Positions 15,163 through 24,331 are shown, counted from the stretch's first letter. The stretch: 64,000 bases of DNA from VAXT01 sp963850415 (GCA_963850415.1 CAWKLE010000002.1:434001-498000); one strand, 5' to 3'. The notes: a model not told the origin generated them from the letters alone. Made by a program: numbers and translations.

Positions 15163-16188
15163 ATGTCGTTCGTGACCACGGCGGAGCTGGAGCGGATCGC
15201 AGCCGAGCTCGGCATCGACGTCGTCGGGGCGGCTCCGGCCGAGGGGTACGAGGCGACCGAGCGGCACATCGCCGAGCGCAGGGCGCGCGGGCTCTTCGCG
15301 GGCATGCGGTTCACGATGGCCCGGCCGGAGGTCTCGTGCCACCCGGAGACGCTGCTCCCGAATGCGCGCACCGTGGTCTCCGCGGCGCTCTGCTACTACT
15401 CGCCGGAGCCGCTGCGCGAACCGGGGCAGGGACGTCTGCCGCGCTACACCTGGTTCGACGCGTACGCGGAGCTCCGCGAGAAGCTCGACGCGCTCGGCGG
15501 CAGGCTCGGAGGCGAGTACCGCGTGCTCGTCGACGAGAACGACCACGTCGACCGCGAGGGTGCTGTCCGCGCGGGTGTCGGCTTCTACGGCAAGAACACG
15601 ATGCTGATCACGCGGCGTCACGGTTCGTGGGTCGTGCTCGGCACGCTCGTGACGGAGGCCGAGCTCGAGCGATCCGCGCCGCTCGAGCTGGACTGCGGCT
15701 CGTGCACGCTCTGCATCGACGCCTGCCCGACCGGAGCGCTAGACGAGCCGGGCACGCTGGACTCGACACGCTGCCTCTCGTACTGGACGCAGGCGCCCGG
15801 CGCGATCCCCGAGGAGTACCGCGGCGAGCTCGGCGCCCAAGTCTACGGCTGCGACATCTGCCAGGACGTCTGTCCGTGGAACCGCGGGATCGAGAAGCGC
15901 CGCGAGAACGAGTCTCAGCCGGCCCAGGCCGAGCCGCACGTGTCGCTCGTCGAATGGCTCGAAGCCCGGGCCGAGGACCTGCGTGAACGCTACGAGCGGC
16001 TGTACTTCCCGCGCAAGGATCCGCGCTACCTGCGCCGCAACGCGCTCGTCGCCGCCGGAAACGTCGGCGGCGCGGAGCAGCGGGCAGCCGTCGAGGCGCA
16101 TGCACGGAGCGACGATCCGCTCCTCCGCGAGCACGCAGAGTGGGCTCTCGAACGCCTCGACGACGAGCCCCAATCAGATTCGAGCTGA
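15163..16188 (+). CDS. queG: Epoxyqueuosine reductase QueG
   Basis: 341 residues. Two 4Fe-4S clusters are indicated by CGSCTLCIDACPTGAL (about 186-201) and CDICQDVCPWN (about 230-240), and the N-terminal cobalamin-binding domain carries GFYGKNTMLI (about 142). The protein converts epoxyqueuosine to queuosine in tRNA as the last step of the pathway. The C-terminal 60 residues look like the HEAT-like repeats present in QueG (LRRNALVAAGNVG). ATG 15163 gives the usual N-terminus. queA and tgt occur at 38-40 kb, so the pathway is split. The stop abuts the convergent pafBC-like stop with no gap. Confidence 0.93.
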   Translation: MSFVTTAELERIAAELGIDVVGAAPAEGYEATERHIAERRARGLFAGMRFTMARPEVSCHPETLLPNARTVVSAALCYYSPEPLREPGQGRLPRYTWFDAYAELREKLDALGGRLGGEYRVLVDENDHVDREGAVRAGVGFYGKNTMLITRRHGSWVVLGTLVTEAELERSAPLELDCGSCTLCIDACPTGALDEPGTLDSTRCLSYWTQAPGAIPEEYRGELGAQVYGCDICQDVCPWNRGIEKRRENESQPAQAEPHVSLVEWLEARAEDLRERYERLYFPRKDPRYLRRNALVAAGNVGGAEQRAAVEAHARSDDPLLREHAEWALERLDDEPQSDSS

Positions 16189-18204
16189 TCAGGCCTTCGC
16201 CGCGACGCGGCTGACGCGCAGCTCGCGCGCGAGCGCCTTCGCACGGCCGGCGACCCGTTCACGCAGGTCGTCCGGCTCGAGCAGAACCGCCTCGCCCCGG
16301 TCGGCCAGGATCTCGCCCACGAGCCATTCCTCGCTGCCGACGGCCTTGTCCGCGAGCGCGGCGCCGTCCGAGAGCAGTCGCGCGCCCTCCTCGGCCTTCC
16401 AGCGCGCAATCCTCTTCGAGTACCAGATCCGCGCGACGACCCCGGCGCCGCCCAGGTGGTCGGGCCGGAAGCCCTCGCGAGGCTCGAACGTGTCGCGCTG
16501 CAGTCGCGCGCTGCGCATCCGGTCGAGCCTGAACGAGCGCTGCGCCTCCCGCGTCCGGTCCCACGTGTGGACGTACCAGTAGGGAAGCTGGCGCTCGATC
16601 ACGTGCGGCTCGACGAGCCTCGTCGAGAGCGTGTCCTCGCCCTCCTTCTGGTACTCGATTTCGACCACGCGGTGCTGACGGATGCCCTCGCTGAGCGTGG
16701 CCACGAGCTTCTCTTCCGCCCGCGCCGACCGGGGCTCGGCCGCCTGGCCGAGGTCGAACTCGCCGAACGTCTCCTCGAGTTTCTGGCGCACGCGCTCGAG
16801 CGGCGTGTGCGCATCGGCCGCGATCATCGGGCCGACGAACTCGAGGGCGAGCCGGATCGCGCGCGCCTCGAGCGGGGTCAGCCGCGGCGGCGAGCGGAAC
16901 GTGTCGCCGAAGAGCTCCTTCTCGACGTGGACCTGGTCGCCGTGGAGCTCGGTGTAGACCGCGTAGCAGCCGCCGCCGAAGTTGACGAGGTTCAGGAGCT
17001 GGAGGTGCTCCTCGATCGACTCGGGCGGGATGTTGAAGCGCACGCTGATGTCCGAGGCCGGGAGCACCGCGTGCGTGTCGTCACCGCAGCGGTCGAGCAG
17101 GTACGCGAGCAGGGCCTGCAGGAGCCCGAAGCGCTCCGGCGGGACGGGGCTGGCAGGCCGCTCGTCCTCGTCGACGGCCGCCTCTGCCGTCTCGGCCGCG
17201 ATCTTCGGCGGTTTCTCGGCATGGCGCTTGTGCACCAGGTCGAGGTCGGCGCGCACCTGGCGCCGGAGCTCCGGGGGCGCGAGCGGCACCGCCCGCCCGT
17301 CCTGACGCAGGATCCAGGAGGAGAGCTGCCCGAGGTCGGAGTAGTCCGTGATGAAGACGCCGTCCTCGATCTGCCCGTAGCGGCCGAAGAGGCGGTCGAC
17401 CCACCAGGCCGTGTCGCCGGCAACCTCGATCTGGGCCTGGCCCTTCTTCGCGCCAACCTGCCACGGCGGGCCCTGGCGGTAGGCCTCGGCGTCGAAGCCC
17501 TCCGCCATCCGAAAGTCGCGCTCGCGCCGCGTCGCGAGGCGGATCTCGCCTCGGATCCGCGACACGCGGAACGTCTTGATGCGCTCGTCGTCGAGGTCGA
17601 GACCGATCACGTACCACTGCCCGCGGTCGAAGAGCAGCGCATAGGGATTGACCGTGCGCTCCCGCTGCTCCTGGCGCATGATCGACCAGTACTCGAACTT
17701 CAGCGTCCGATTCTTCGAGATCGCGCCCTCGAGCTTCGCGAGCCGGCCCGGAAGCTCGGGCGAGTAGCCCGGATCGTGCAGCTCGACGGCGCGCGCCGTC
17801 TCCGTCGGCGCCCCGTCGAGGCCCGGACGGCCGAGCGCGAGGTTCTGGAGCGCGAGGCGGAGCGGTTCCGCGTACGCGAACTGGCCCTCGAGCAGGTAGA
17901 GGCAGGTCTGGAGCGCCGCGAGCTCCTCGTCGGTCAGCTCGAGCGGCGGCAGGAAGTAGCGCTCCGAGCTCAGGCGGTACAGCTCCTCGCCGGTGAACTC
18001 GTCTCGCTGGGAATCGAGCGGAACACCCAGGGCGATCAGCTCCGCGCGATCGGAGTAGAAGCGGCGCGCGAACGCCTCGTCCGACATCTCCTGGTAGCCC
18101 TCGACGTTCTGCTTCACGTCCCTCGCCGTCAGCGGACGCCGCTCGGCCATGAGAAACGCCACGAGCGAAAGTTGACGGATGAGCTTGTCGGTGTCGTGAG
18201 ACAT
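16189..18204 (-). CDS. Fused PafB-PafC-type WYL transcriptional regulator
   Basis: 671 residues made of two tandem copies of the same layout: winged HTH (about 5-65 and 345-405), linker and WYL domain (about 175-245 and 495-560), with WYxIGLD and YWYVHTWD strands. In many Actinobacteria PafB and PafC are separate adjacent genes that form a heterodimer activating the mitomycin-type DNA damage response; here they are one chain. WYL domains bind ligands, proposed to be single-stranded nucleic acid in PafBC. No proteasome genes are in the window. The start at ATG 18204 gives a normal HTH N-terminus. Confidence 0.85.
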   Translation of the reverse strand: MSHDTDKLIRQLSLVAFLMAERRPLTARDVKQNVEGYQEMSDEAFARRFYSDRAELIALGVPLDSQRDEFTGEELYRLSSERYFLPPLELTDEELAALQTCLYLLEGQFAYAEPLRLALQNLALGRPGLDGAPTETARAVELHDPGYSPELPGRLAKLEGAISKNRTLKFEYWSIMRQEQRERTVNPYALLFDRGQWYVIGLDLDDERIKTFRVSRIRGEIRLATRRERDFRMAEGFDAEAYRQGPPWQVGAKKGQAQIEVAGDTAWWVDRLFGRYGQIEDGVFITDYSDLGQLSSWILRQDGRAVPLAPPELRRQVRADLDLVHKRHAEKPPKIAAETAEAAVDEDERPASPVPPERFGLLQALLAYLLDRCGDDTHAVLPASDISVRFNIPPESIEEHLQLLNLVNFGGGCYAVYTELHGDQVHVEKELFGDTFRSPPRLTPLEARAIRLALEFVGPMIAADAHTPLERVRQKLEETFGEFDLGQAAEPRSARAEEKLVATLSEGIRQHRVVEIEYQKEGEDTLSTRLVEPHVIERQLPYWYVHTWDRTREAQRSFRLDRMRSARLQRDTFEPREGFRPDHLGGAGVVARIWYSKRIARWKAEEGARLLSDGAALADKAVGSEEWLVGEILADRGEAVLLEPDDLRERVAGRAKALARELRVSRVAAKA

Positions 18205-18265
18205 CGCTCGGCCTATTCTTTCAGGGCGAGGCCGGTTGCCATACCGGGAAACACAGGCGCCGAGT

Positions 18266-18294
18266 TTGTAACAACGCCGGAGAGACGATAAAGT
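18266..18294 (+). promoter_or_regulatory. Promoter TTGTAA-17-TAAAGT for the zinc-finger protein gene
   Basis: -35 TTGTAA at 18266-18271 and -10 TAAAGT at 18289-18294 are separated by 17 nt. The -10 is identical to the one proposed for mraZ. The leader to ATG 18380 is about 80 nt and contains TTAATC at 18322 and TTAACA at 18333 and 18354, roughly one and two helical turns apart. Confidence 0.6.
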
Positions 18295-18379
18295 GGTCCC
18301 GACCTGCGGCGGCGAGAACGATTAATCCGCGGTTAACAGAGCTTTGCGGGGGATTAACAAGGTACGAGGCAGACTGGAA

Positions 18380-18829
18380 ATGGACGAACGAGCCCTCCTC
18401 ATCCAGCACTGTATGTATCAGTACTCGCGAGCTATTTATCGCTCTATCAAGGACCTGGTCGATCCGTACGTGACCACAACGGAGCAGGCCGAGTACCGAA
18501 AAGCGGTGCTCGAGGCCTGTGAGCACACGATGGAGCGGCTCGCCCGCGATCCTCAGTACTTCGCGAAGCCCGAGCGGTCGCTGTTCCAGGACATCCGGCG
18601 CTATTTCCCGATCACGGCCCAGGCCCAGGTCGCCTGGGCGGTGAACGAGGGCGTGTGCGCCGCGGTCTCGTTCATCCAGGAGCAGATCGAGGCGGGCGCG
18701 TTCGACGGCGGCGTCCCGCGCTGCCACGCGACGACGCGGAAGGGCAAGCCGTGCCAGCGCACTCCGCTGCCTGAGCGGGACTACTGCCCGTCGCACCAGC
18801 ACCTCGAACGCTCCAAAGTCGCGGCTTAA
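18380..18829 (+). CDS. Hypothetical protein with C-terminal Cys/His cluster
   Basis: 149 residues. The N-terminal 110 residues look helical with no recognised family. The C-terminal part holds RCHATTRKGKPCQRT ... YCPSHQH, a C-C-C-H pattern that probably binds zinc, of the kind seen in small actinobacterial proteins of unknown role. ATG 18380 is chosen because a GGAAA-type site precedes it and the text before it is leader sequence. It has its own promoter and faces the SPOR gene convergently across a hairpin. No function is proposed. Confidence 0.6.
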   Translation: MDERALLIQHCMYQYSRAIYRSIKDLVDPYVTTTEQAEYRKAVLEACEHTMERLARDPQYFAKPERSLFQDIRRYFPITAQAQVAWAVNEGVCAAVSFIQEQIEAGAFDGGVPRCHATTRKGKPCQRTPLPERDYCPSHQHLERSKVAA

Positions 18830-18850
18830 GTGAGTGGCCACTTGAGCTAG

Positions 18851-18872
18851 CCCCCTGCGCTTCGCGCGGGGG
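18851..18872. terminator. GC-rich hairpin between convergent genes
   Basis: CCCCC-T-GCGC, loop TTC, GCGC-GGGGG forms a 9-bp stem with a single bulged T. No T-run follows on either strand, so Rho-independent action is uncertain. Confidence 0.45.
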
Positions 18873-18887
18873 CCGGGCCGGCGCTTT

Positions 18888-19622
18888 CTATTGCGTTATT
18901 TGCCGCACGTACGACTGCGGGTACGAGCCCTGTGCCGTGTCGAGGGCGGCTCTCGCGTCGGCCTCGGTGTTGAAGACGCCGCTGAAGACCACGAAGTAGC
19001 CGGAGTGCAGGCTCGAGAACTCCGACGAGTTGAGGATGCCGACGTCGGTCAACCCGGCGCTCAGCGCCTTCTGCCCAACGCTGGCGGCGGCGGCGCGGCC
19101 CGCGCTCTGCGGGATCGACGAGAGCACGATCGTCCAGCCGTTCTGTCCGGCGGGCCACTCGATCAGCGTGTTCGAGGGCGGCGGCGGAGGCGGTTGCTCG
19201 GGCACGGTCGTCGGGACCGACTCGGTCGGTAGCGTCGAGGTTTCGGTCGAGGGCGGAGGAGACGTCGTTCCGGTTCCCGTGCTGAGCGGAACGGAGGCCT
19301 GGGTCTCGGCACGCGTCCTCGCCGCCGACCCACTGCTTCCGTTCGTGGCGAGGATGGCGACGGCGCCAGCGAGCGCGGCGATGATCAGGAGCCCGAGGAC
19401 GGGCCAGATCCAGTCGCCCGGGTAGCGCGAGAATCGGCGCCGCCAGACGGTCGCGAGCACCGGGATGACCCCGCGCTGGACGGGGAGCCGGAGTCCACAC
19501 TCGAGGCAGTACTCCTGGAGCGGCTCATACGGCGTCCCGCAGCGTGGGCACTCACCGCCCTCGTCGACCGGAGCAGGTGGTGGGCCGGATTGTTCTTCGG
19601 GAGGCTCTGGCGGGAGGGCCAC
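18888..19622 (-). CDS. Zinc-ribbon membrane protein with C-terminal SPOR domain
   Basis: 244 residues: N-terminal zinc ribbon (CPRCG ... CLECG, about 25-43), one membrane helix (about 73-92), a Ser/Thr/Pro-rich external linker (about 100-150) and a SPOR-like domain (about 160-244; GWTIVLSSIPQ, GYFVVFSGVFNTEADA). SPOR domains bind denuded glycan strands at division sites, so the protein may localise to the septum with its zinc ribbon inside the cell. It starts at GTG directly after the stop of the neighbouring zinc-ribbon gene, so the two are coupled. Confidence 0.75.
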   Translation of the reverse strand: MALPPEPPEEQSGPPPAPVDEGGECPRCGTPYEPLQEYCLECGLRLPVQRGVIPVLATVWRRRFSRYPGDWIWPVLGLLIIAALAGAVAILATNGSSGSAARTRAETQASVPLSTGTGTTSPPPSTETSTLPTESVPTTVPEQPPPPPPSNTLIEWPAGQNGWTIVLSSIPQSAGRAAAASVGQKALSAGLTDVGILNSSEFSSLHSGYFVVFSGVFNTEADARAALDTAQGSYPQSYVRQITQ

Positions 19623-20197
19623 TCAGTGCTCCCAGGGATCGCCTGACTTCTCCGCCTGCTCGGCCTGCTGGTACATCGTCTGCGCGTCGTCGTGCCCGTT
19701 GCCGTCCTCGGTCGCAGCAGGCACAGCGGTCCCGCAGTGCGCGCAGAACTGTGCGTCAGCCGGAATTGCGTTGCCGCAGTTGGAGCAGGAGACGACAGGC
19801 TCTTCGCCGACCGGGCGTCCGCAGTTGGCGCAGAAGTGCGAGCCCCACTGGATCGGAGCGCCGCAGGCGCAGCGGTGCCCGACGCCCTCGCGCCGCTGCG
19901 CGACGGAGACCTCGAGCAGTTCGTCGATCTCCCGCAACCGGCTCTCGACCGCGATCACCTCCTGGCACTGCTCGATCAGCAGGTCCTGCTTGAACTGATC
20001 GCGGCGGAACATCTCGAGCATCAACCCGCCGAGGTCGCGGATGCGTTCCTCGCGCGTCCGGACGAGGGCTCTCCGTTCACGTCTCAGCGAGCCCGGAGGC
20101 GGAACGCGCTGGGCTCGGGGCGGAGCGGGGGACCGCCCTCGGGTGCAGCCTCCGCGGGCCGCTTGCGGAACCTGTCGAGCAGGGCGATTCGTGCCAT
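19623..20197 (-). pseudogene. Zinc-ribbon protein, apparently frameshifted near its N-terminus
   Basis: The intact 3' frame (start codons TTG 20024 or ATG 20021) encodes a helical segment and a triple zinc ribbon (CACG ... CANCG, CSNCG ... CAHCG). Upstream, the same frame reads plausible protein (REERIRDLGGLMLEM) but has no start. Another frame begins at ATG 20197 with MARIALLDRFRKRPAE and stops at about 20085. A TAGACT -10 lies 10 nt before ATG 20197, and the upstream frame joins the downstream one if one base is missing near 20085-20105. I infer one gene of about 190 residues broken by an indel; two separate short genes are the alternative. No function is recognised. Confidence 0.5.
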
Positions 20198-20242
20198 CGG
20201 CGGCGCGAGTCTATATGACCGAGAAAGAGGCTCGACCCCGCG

Positions 20243-21670
20243 TCAAAGGTCGATCACGACGACGCGCGGCTCGGTCAGCTCGTGCACCGAGTAGGCCGGT
20301 CCCTCGCGCGTGTTGCCCGAGTCCTTGACGCCCCCGTAGGGCATCTGGTCGGAGCGGAACGTGGGCGCCTCGTTGACGGTGACGCCGCCGAACTCGAGCC
20401 GCCGGGCCGCCTGCAAAGCGGCGCGGATGTCCGCGGTGAAGATGCCCGCCTGCAGGCCGTAGCGCGTGCCGTTGGCGAGCGCAATCGCCTCGTCGAGCGA
20501 CTCGTACGAGTTGACGACGCAGACCGGGCCGAACACCTCCTCGTGGCATACCTTCAGGTCGGGAGCCGCGTTCGCGATCACCGTCGGCCTGATCAGGTCG
20601 CCGTCGAGGTCCCCGCCCGAGAGCACCTCGGCGCCGCCGTCGCGAGCCTCCTCGATCCAGCTCAGGATCCGCTCCCGCGCGCCCTCGTCGATCACCGGGC
20701 CGACATCGGTCTCGGCATCGGCCGGGTCGCCGACGACGAGCTGCTCGACCTTGGGCACGAAGCCGGCGACGAAGTCGTCGTAGAGCGGCTGCTGCACATA
20801 GATGCGCTGTACCGAGATGCAGCTCTGCCCGGCGAAGGAGAAGGCGTTCGCGGCCAGCTTCGTCGTCGCCTCGTCGAGATCCGCGTCGCCGTGGACGATC
20901 ACCGGCGTCGCGTTGCCGAGCTCGAGCAGCACCTTCTTCCTCACCGCCCGCTCGCGGAGGCCCCACCCGATCTCGGAGGAGCCGGTGAACGTGATCGCCT
21001 TCACGCGCTCGTCGTCGACCAGGACGTCCCCGATCTCGCTTGCGGGCCCGACGAGGACGTTCAGCCAGCCCGGCGGCAGCCCCGCCTCGTGCTCGAGCTC
21101 CGCGAGCGTCAGCGCGGAGAGCGGCGTCTGGCCCGCCGGTTTGAGGACGACGGCACAGCCGGCCGCCAGCGCTGGTGCGATCTTGTGCGCCACGAGGTTG
21201 AGCGGGAAGTTGAACGGGCTGATCGCGCCCACGATTCCGATCGGCTCGCGCAGCGTGAACGCGAGCTTGCCCTCGCCCGCCTGGGCGGCGTCCATGGGCA
21301 CGACCTCGCCGGCGAGCTTGCGCGCCTCGACGGCCGCGAACGTGTAGGTCGACATGGCGCGGCTCGCCTCGACCTTGGCGGTCTTGAGCGGCTTGCCGGC
21401 CTCGGCTGCGATCTGCGCGGCGATCTCGTCGTGACGCCGCGCGATCCCCGCCACGACCCTGACGAGGATCTCGGCGCGCTTGTGGGCCGGGAGCGGGTCG
21501 GCCATCGCCTGCTCGGCCGCGTCGATCGCCGCTCTCGCCTCGTTCGCGCCTGCCTTCGCCACGCGCCCGACGACCTCGCCGGAGTAGGGCGAGCGAACCT
21601 CGTGCCAGTCGCCGGTCTCGACCCACTCGCCGCCGATGAGAAGCTTGCGCTCTGTTGCCGTCGCCGCCAC
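20243..21670 (-). CDS. NAD(P)-dependent aldehyde dehydrogenase
   Basis: 475 residues with the standard fold: ISPFNFPLNLVAHK (about 150), the catalytic Glu in LELGN (about 253), the catalytic Cys in GQSCISVQR (about 288) and the EEVFGPV motif (about 384). It oxidises an aldehyde to the acid in the cytosol; similarity in feel to lactaldehyde, succinate-semialdehyde or glyceraldehyde-3-phosphate types cannot be narrowed down by eye. GTG 21670 has a -10 element 6 nt upstream. It is divergent from the first hydrolase-cyclase gene across only 17 nt. Confidence 0.9.
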   Translation of the reverse strand: MAATATERKLLIGGEWVETGDWHEVRSPYSGEVVGRVAKAGANEARAAIDAAEQAMADPLPAHKRAEILVRVVAGIARRHDEIAAQIAAEAGKPLKTAKVEASRAMSTYTFAAVEARKLAGEVVPMDAAQAGEGKLAFTLREPIGIVGAISPFNFPLNLVAHKIAPALAAGCAVVLKPAGQTPLSALTLAELEHEAGLPPGWLNVLVGPASEIGDVLVDDERVKAITFTGSSEIGWGLRERAVRKKVLLELGNATPVIVHGDADLDEATTKLAANAFSFAGQSCISVQRIYVQQPLYDDFVAGFVPKVEQLVVGDPADAETDVGPVIDEGARERILSWIEEARDGGAEVLSGGDLDGDLIRPTVIANAAPDLKVCHEEVFGPVCVVNSYESLDEAIALANGTRYGLQAGIFTADIRAALQAARRLEFGGVTVNEAPTFRSDQMPYGGVKDSGNTREGPAYSVHELTEPRVVVIDL

Positions 21671-21676
21671 GGTGGG

Positions 21677-21682
21677 AGGATA
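21677..21682 (-). promoter_or_regulatory. -10 element (TATCCT) for the aldehyde dehydrogenase gene
   Basis: TATCCT on the minus strand lies 6 nt before GTG 21670. The same bases on the plus strand provide the GGGAGGA ribosome-binding site of the divergent cyclase gene. Confidence 0.45.
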
Positions 21683-21687
21683 CGCCC

Positions 21688-23022
21688 GTGGACGTGCCCG
21701 ACGTCAGCTACGCCAGAAGCGGCGACGTCGCGATCGCCTACCAGGTCGTCGGTGACGGGCCGATCGACCTCGTGTTCATCCGCGGCACCCTCGCCGACCT
21801 GCTCGCGGGCTGGGACATGCCTCTCTTCGTCGACCACGTGGAGACGCTTGCCGAGTCGGCCCGCGTCCTACTGTTCGACAAGCGCGGGAGCGGTCTCTCC
21901 GACCCGGTGCGCCAGGTTCCCACGCTGGAGACGAGAATGGACGACGTCCGCGCGGTCATGGATGCCGTCGACTCCGAGCGCGCGGTGCTCTGGGCGGCAC
22001 AGGAAGGCACCCGGATCGCGCTCCTGTTCGCAGCCACGTACCCGGAGCGCACGAGTGCTCTCGTCCTCTACGACCCGACCGCCCGAGGCCTCCGGGCTCC
22101 CGACTATCCGTGGGCCGCGAACGACGAGGAGTGGAGGAGCGAGCTGCGTAAGATCCGCGAGCGCTGGGGCGACCGTGAGTACCTCGAGGAGCGTGCGCAC
22201 AGGCTGAGCCCGTTCGGCGCCCAGAACGAGGAGTGGCTGGAGTGGTTCGTCTGGTACCAACGGCGCAGCGCGAGCCCTGCGGAGGCGGTCGCGTTCCACC
22301 GCATGGCGATGGAGGGAGACGTTCGCGAAGTGCTGCCCGCGGTGCGGGCGCCGACGTTGGTGCTCCACCGCGCCGAAGCGCGGGACGAGGCGGCCTACGT
22401 CGCGGACCGGATCAGCGGAGCGCAGCGGATCGAGGTCGACGGCCTGCACGATTGGTTCAGCTGGGCCGACCCGCAACACAACGCCGTGCTCCTTCGCGAG
22501 ACGCGCCGGTTCATCGACGGCTTGGCGACCAGCCCCGAGCCCGATCGCGTGCTGGCGACGATCATGTTCACGGACATCGTCGGCTCGACCGAGCGCGCGG
22601 CGGACCTCGGCGATGCGGCTTGGAGCGAGCTTCTGGCGCGGCACCACACGCTTGTCCGCGGCGAGCTCGTGCGGTTCCGCGGCGAGGAGCTGGACACGGC
22701 CGGCGATGGCTTCTTCGCCGCGTTCGACGGGCCCGGTCGCGCGATCGAGTGCGCGTCGGCGATCCGCGACGGGGTCCGCGCCCTCGGGCTCGAGCTACGC
22801 GCCGGCCTGCACACGGGAGAGTGCGAGCGCGTCGACGGCAAGCTCGGAGGCATCGCGGTCCCGACCGGGGCGCGCATCGCCTCGCTCGCCGAGCCCGGCG
22901 AGGTGCTCGTCTCCTCGACCGTAAAGGATCTCGTCGCGGGCTCGGGGATCGAGTTCGAGGACCGCGGCACGCGCGAGCTGAAGGGTGTCCCGGGCGAGTG
23001 GAGGCTCTTTGCCGTCAGGTGA
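21688..23022 (+). CDS. Alpha/beta-hydrolase-class III nucleotidyl cyclase fusion, paralogue 1
   Basis: 444 residues: alpha/beta-hydrolase-like domain (about 1-265) and class III cyclase domain (about 275-444). Cyclase metal-binding aspartates are present in FTDIVGST and DTAGDGFFA. At the position where catalytic cyclases have Asn (V-N-x-x-A-R) it reads AVPTGAR, so the Asn is replaced while the Arg is kept. The hydrolase nucleophile elbow reads AAQEGT, without the serine of G-x-S-x-G. The hydrolase domain may therefore be a sensor rather than an enzyme. GTG 21688 follows GGGAGGA with a 7-nt spacer. The next paralogue starts inside its last codons. Confidence 0.85.
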   Translation: MDVPDVSYARSGDVAIAYQVVGDGPIDLVFIRGTLADLLAGWDMPLFVDHVETLAESARVLLFDKRGSGLSDPVRQVPTLETRMDDVRAVMDAVDSERAVLWAAQEGTRIALLFAATYPERTSALVLYDPTARGLRAPDYPWAANDEEWRSELRKIRERWGDREYLEERAHRLSPFGAQNEEWLEWFVWYQRRSASPAEAVAFHRMAMEGDVREVLPAVRAPTLVLHRAEARDEAAYVADRISGAQRIEVDGLHDWFSWADPQHNAVLLRETRRFIDGLATSPEPDRVLATIMFTDIVGSTERAADLGDAAWSELLARHHTLVRGELVRFRGEELDTAGDGFFAAFDGPGRAIECASAIRDGVRALGLELRAGLHTGECERVDGKLGGIAVPTGARIASLAEPGEVLVSSTVKDLVAGSGIEFEDRGTRELKGVPGEWRLFAVR

Positions 23023-24331
23023 ACGGGTCGAGGTGCCGGACGTCAGCTACACGAGGAGCGGCGACGTCTCGATCGCCTACCAGGTCGTCGGCGAAGGGCC
23101 GACAGACCTCGTGCTGTTTCCGTTCCTCTCCAACCTCTACACGCTCTGGCAGGCGCCGAGGTTCGCCGAGTTCGGCTACCGCCTGGCGGAGGGGAGGCGG
23201 CTCATCGTCGCCAACGCGCGCGGCGTCGGGCTCTCGGATCGTCCGCGCGGCTTCACGATCGAGTCGCGGATGGACGACCTGCGCGCGGTCATGGACACGG
23301 TCGGGAGCGAGCGACCGGCGCTGCTAGGCATCGCCGAGGCCGCTGCGACGTGCGCCGTCTTCGCTGCGTCGAACCCCGACCGCGTGGAGCAGCTGATCCT
23401 CTACGACCCCTGGTCCCAGAGCATGCTCGACGAACGCGAGCGCGAGGAGGCGCTGGCCAGCCTTCCTGCGCAACGCGAGCGCTGGGGCCGCCGCGATGTG
23501 CTGGAGCAGTTCGCCGCCGAGCTCAACCCGCAGTGGGCGAGCGATCCCGACTACCTCGACTGGTTCGTCTGGCACCACCGGCTCACGTCGAGCCCCTCCT
23601 CGTGGGTCGACTTCAGGCGCATGCAAATCGACCTCGACGTGAGCGACGCGCTGCCCGCGATCCGGGTCCCGACGCTTGTAATGTCGAAGGAGCACGAACG
23701 TCCCGATGCCGAGCAGGTCGCGAGCCGCATTCCGGGTGCCGAGTACGTCCTCGTTCCGGGCATCGGGAGAGCCATCCAGGAGAACGAGTTCGCGATCGAA
23801 GCGGTGGAACGCTTCCTCGACGGCAGCCCCGCGCGCAGGATTCCGGACACGGTGCTGGCAACGATCCTCTTCACCGATCTCGTGAATTCGACCCAGCGTG
23901 CGGCGGAGCTCGGCGACCGCGACTGGCGCAGCCTGCTCGAGCGGCACCACGAGCTCGTGCGGATGGAGCTTGCGCGCTACAGGGGCATCGAGATCGACAC
24001 GGCCGGCGACGGGTTCTTCGCGAGCTTCGACGGCCCAGCGCGTGCGATCTCTTGCGCTCGCGAGATCGTCGAGCGCGTCCCGGAGCTCGGCCTCGAGGTG
24101 CGCGCCGGCATCCACACCGGCGAGTGCGAGCGGGTGGGGGACAAGCTCGCCGGCCTGGCCGTGAACGTCGGTGCACGCGTGTCCGCAGCCGCCGGCTCCG
24201 GGGACGTTCTCGTCTCGCAGACGGTCAAGGACCTCGTCGCGGGCTCGGAGATCGGGTTCGAGGATCGCGGCACACACGAGTTGAAGGGCGTGCCGGGCGA
24301 GTGGAGGCTGTATGCCGTCAGCTCGTCCTGA
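23009..24331 (+). CDS. Alpha/beta-hydrolase-class III nucleotidyl cyclase fusion, paralogue 2
   Basis: 440 residues with the same layout as its neighbours. In the cyclase domain both aspartates are kept (FTDLVNST, DTAGDGFFA) and the transition-state pair is complete (AVNVGAR), making this the copy most likely to be a working cyclase. In the hydrolase domain the nucleophile elbow is GIAEAA, with no serine. TTG 23009 was chosen because it aligns with the ATG of paralogue 3, both followed by CCGTCAG and preceded by GTGGAGG; GTG 23033 is the alternative. It overlaps paralogue 1 by 14 nt. Confidence 0.82.
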   Translation: MPSGERVEVPDVSYTRSGDVSIAYQVVGEGPTDLVLFPFLSNLYTLWQAPRFAEFGYRLAEGRRLIVANARGVGLSDRPRGFTIESRMDDLRAVMDTVGSERPALLGIAEAAATCAVFAASNPDRVEQLILYDPWSQSMLDEREREEALASLPAQRERWGRRDVLEQFAAELNPQWASDPDYLDWFVWHHRLTSSPSSWVDFRRMQIDLDVSDALPAIRVPTLVMSKEHERPDAEQVASRIPGAEYVLVPGIGRAIQENEFAIEAVERFLDGSPARRIPDTVLATILFTDLVNSTQRAAELGDRDWRSLLERHHELVRMELARYRGIEIDTAGDGFFASFDGPARAISCAREIVERVPELGLEVRAGIHTGECERVGDKLAGLAVNVGARVSAAAGSGDVLVSQTVKDLVAGSEIGFEDRGTHELKGVPGEWRLYAVSSS

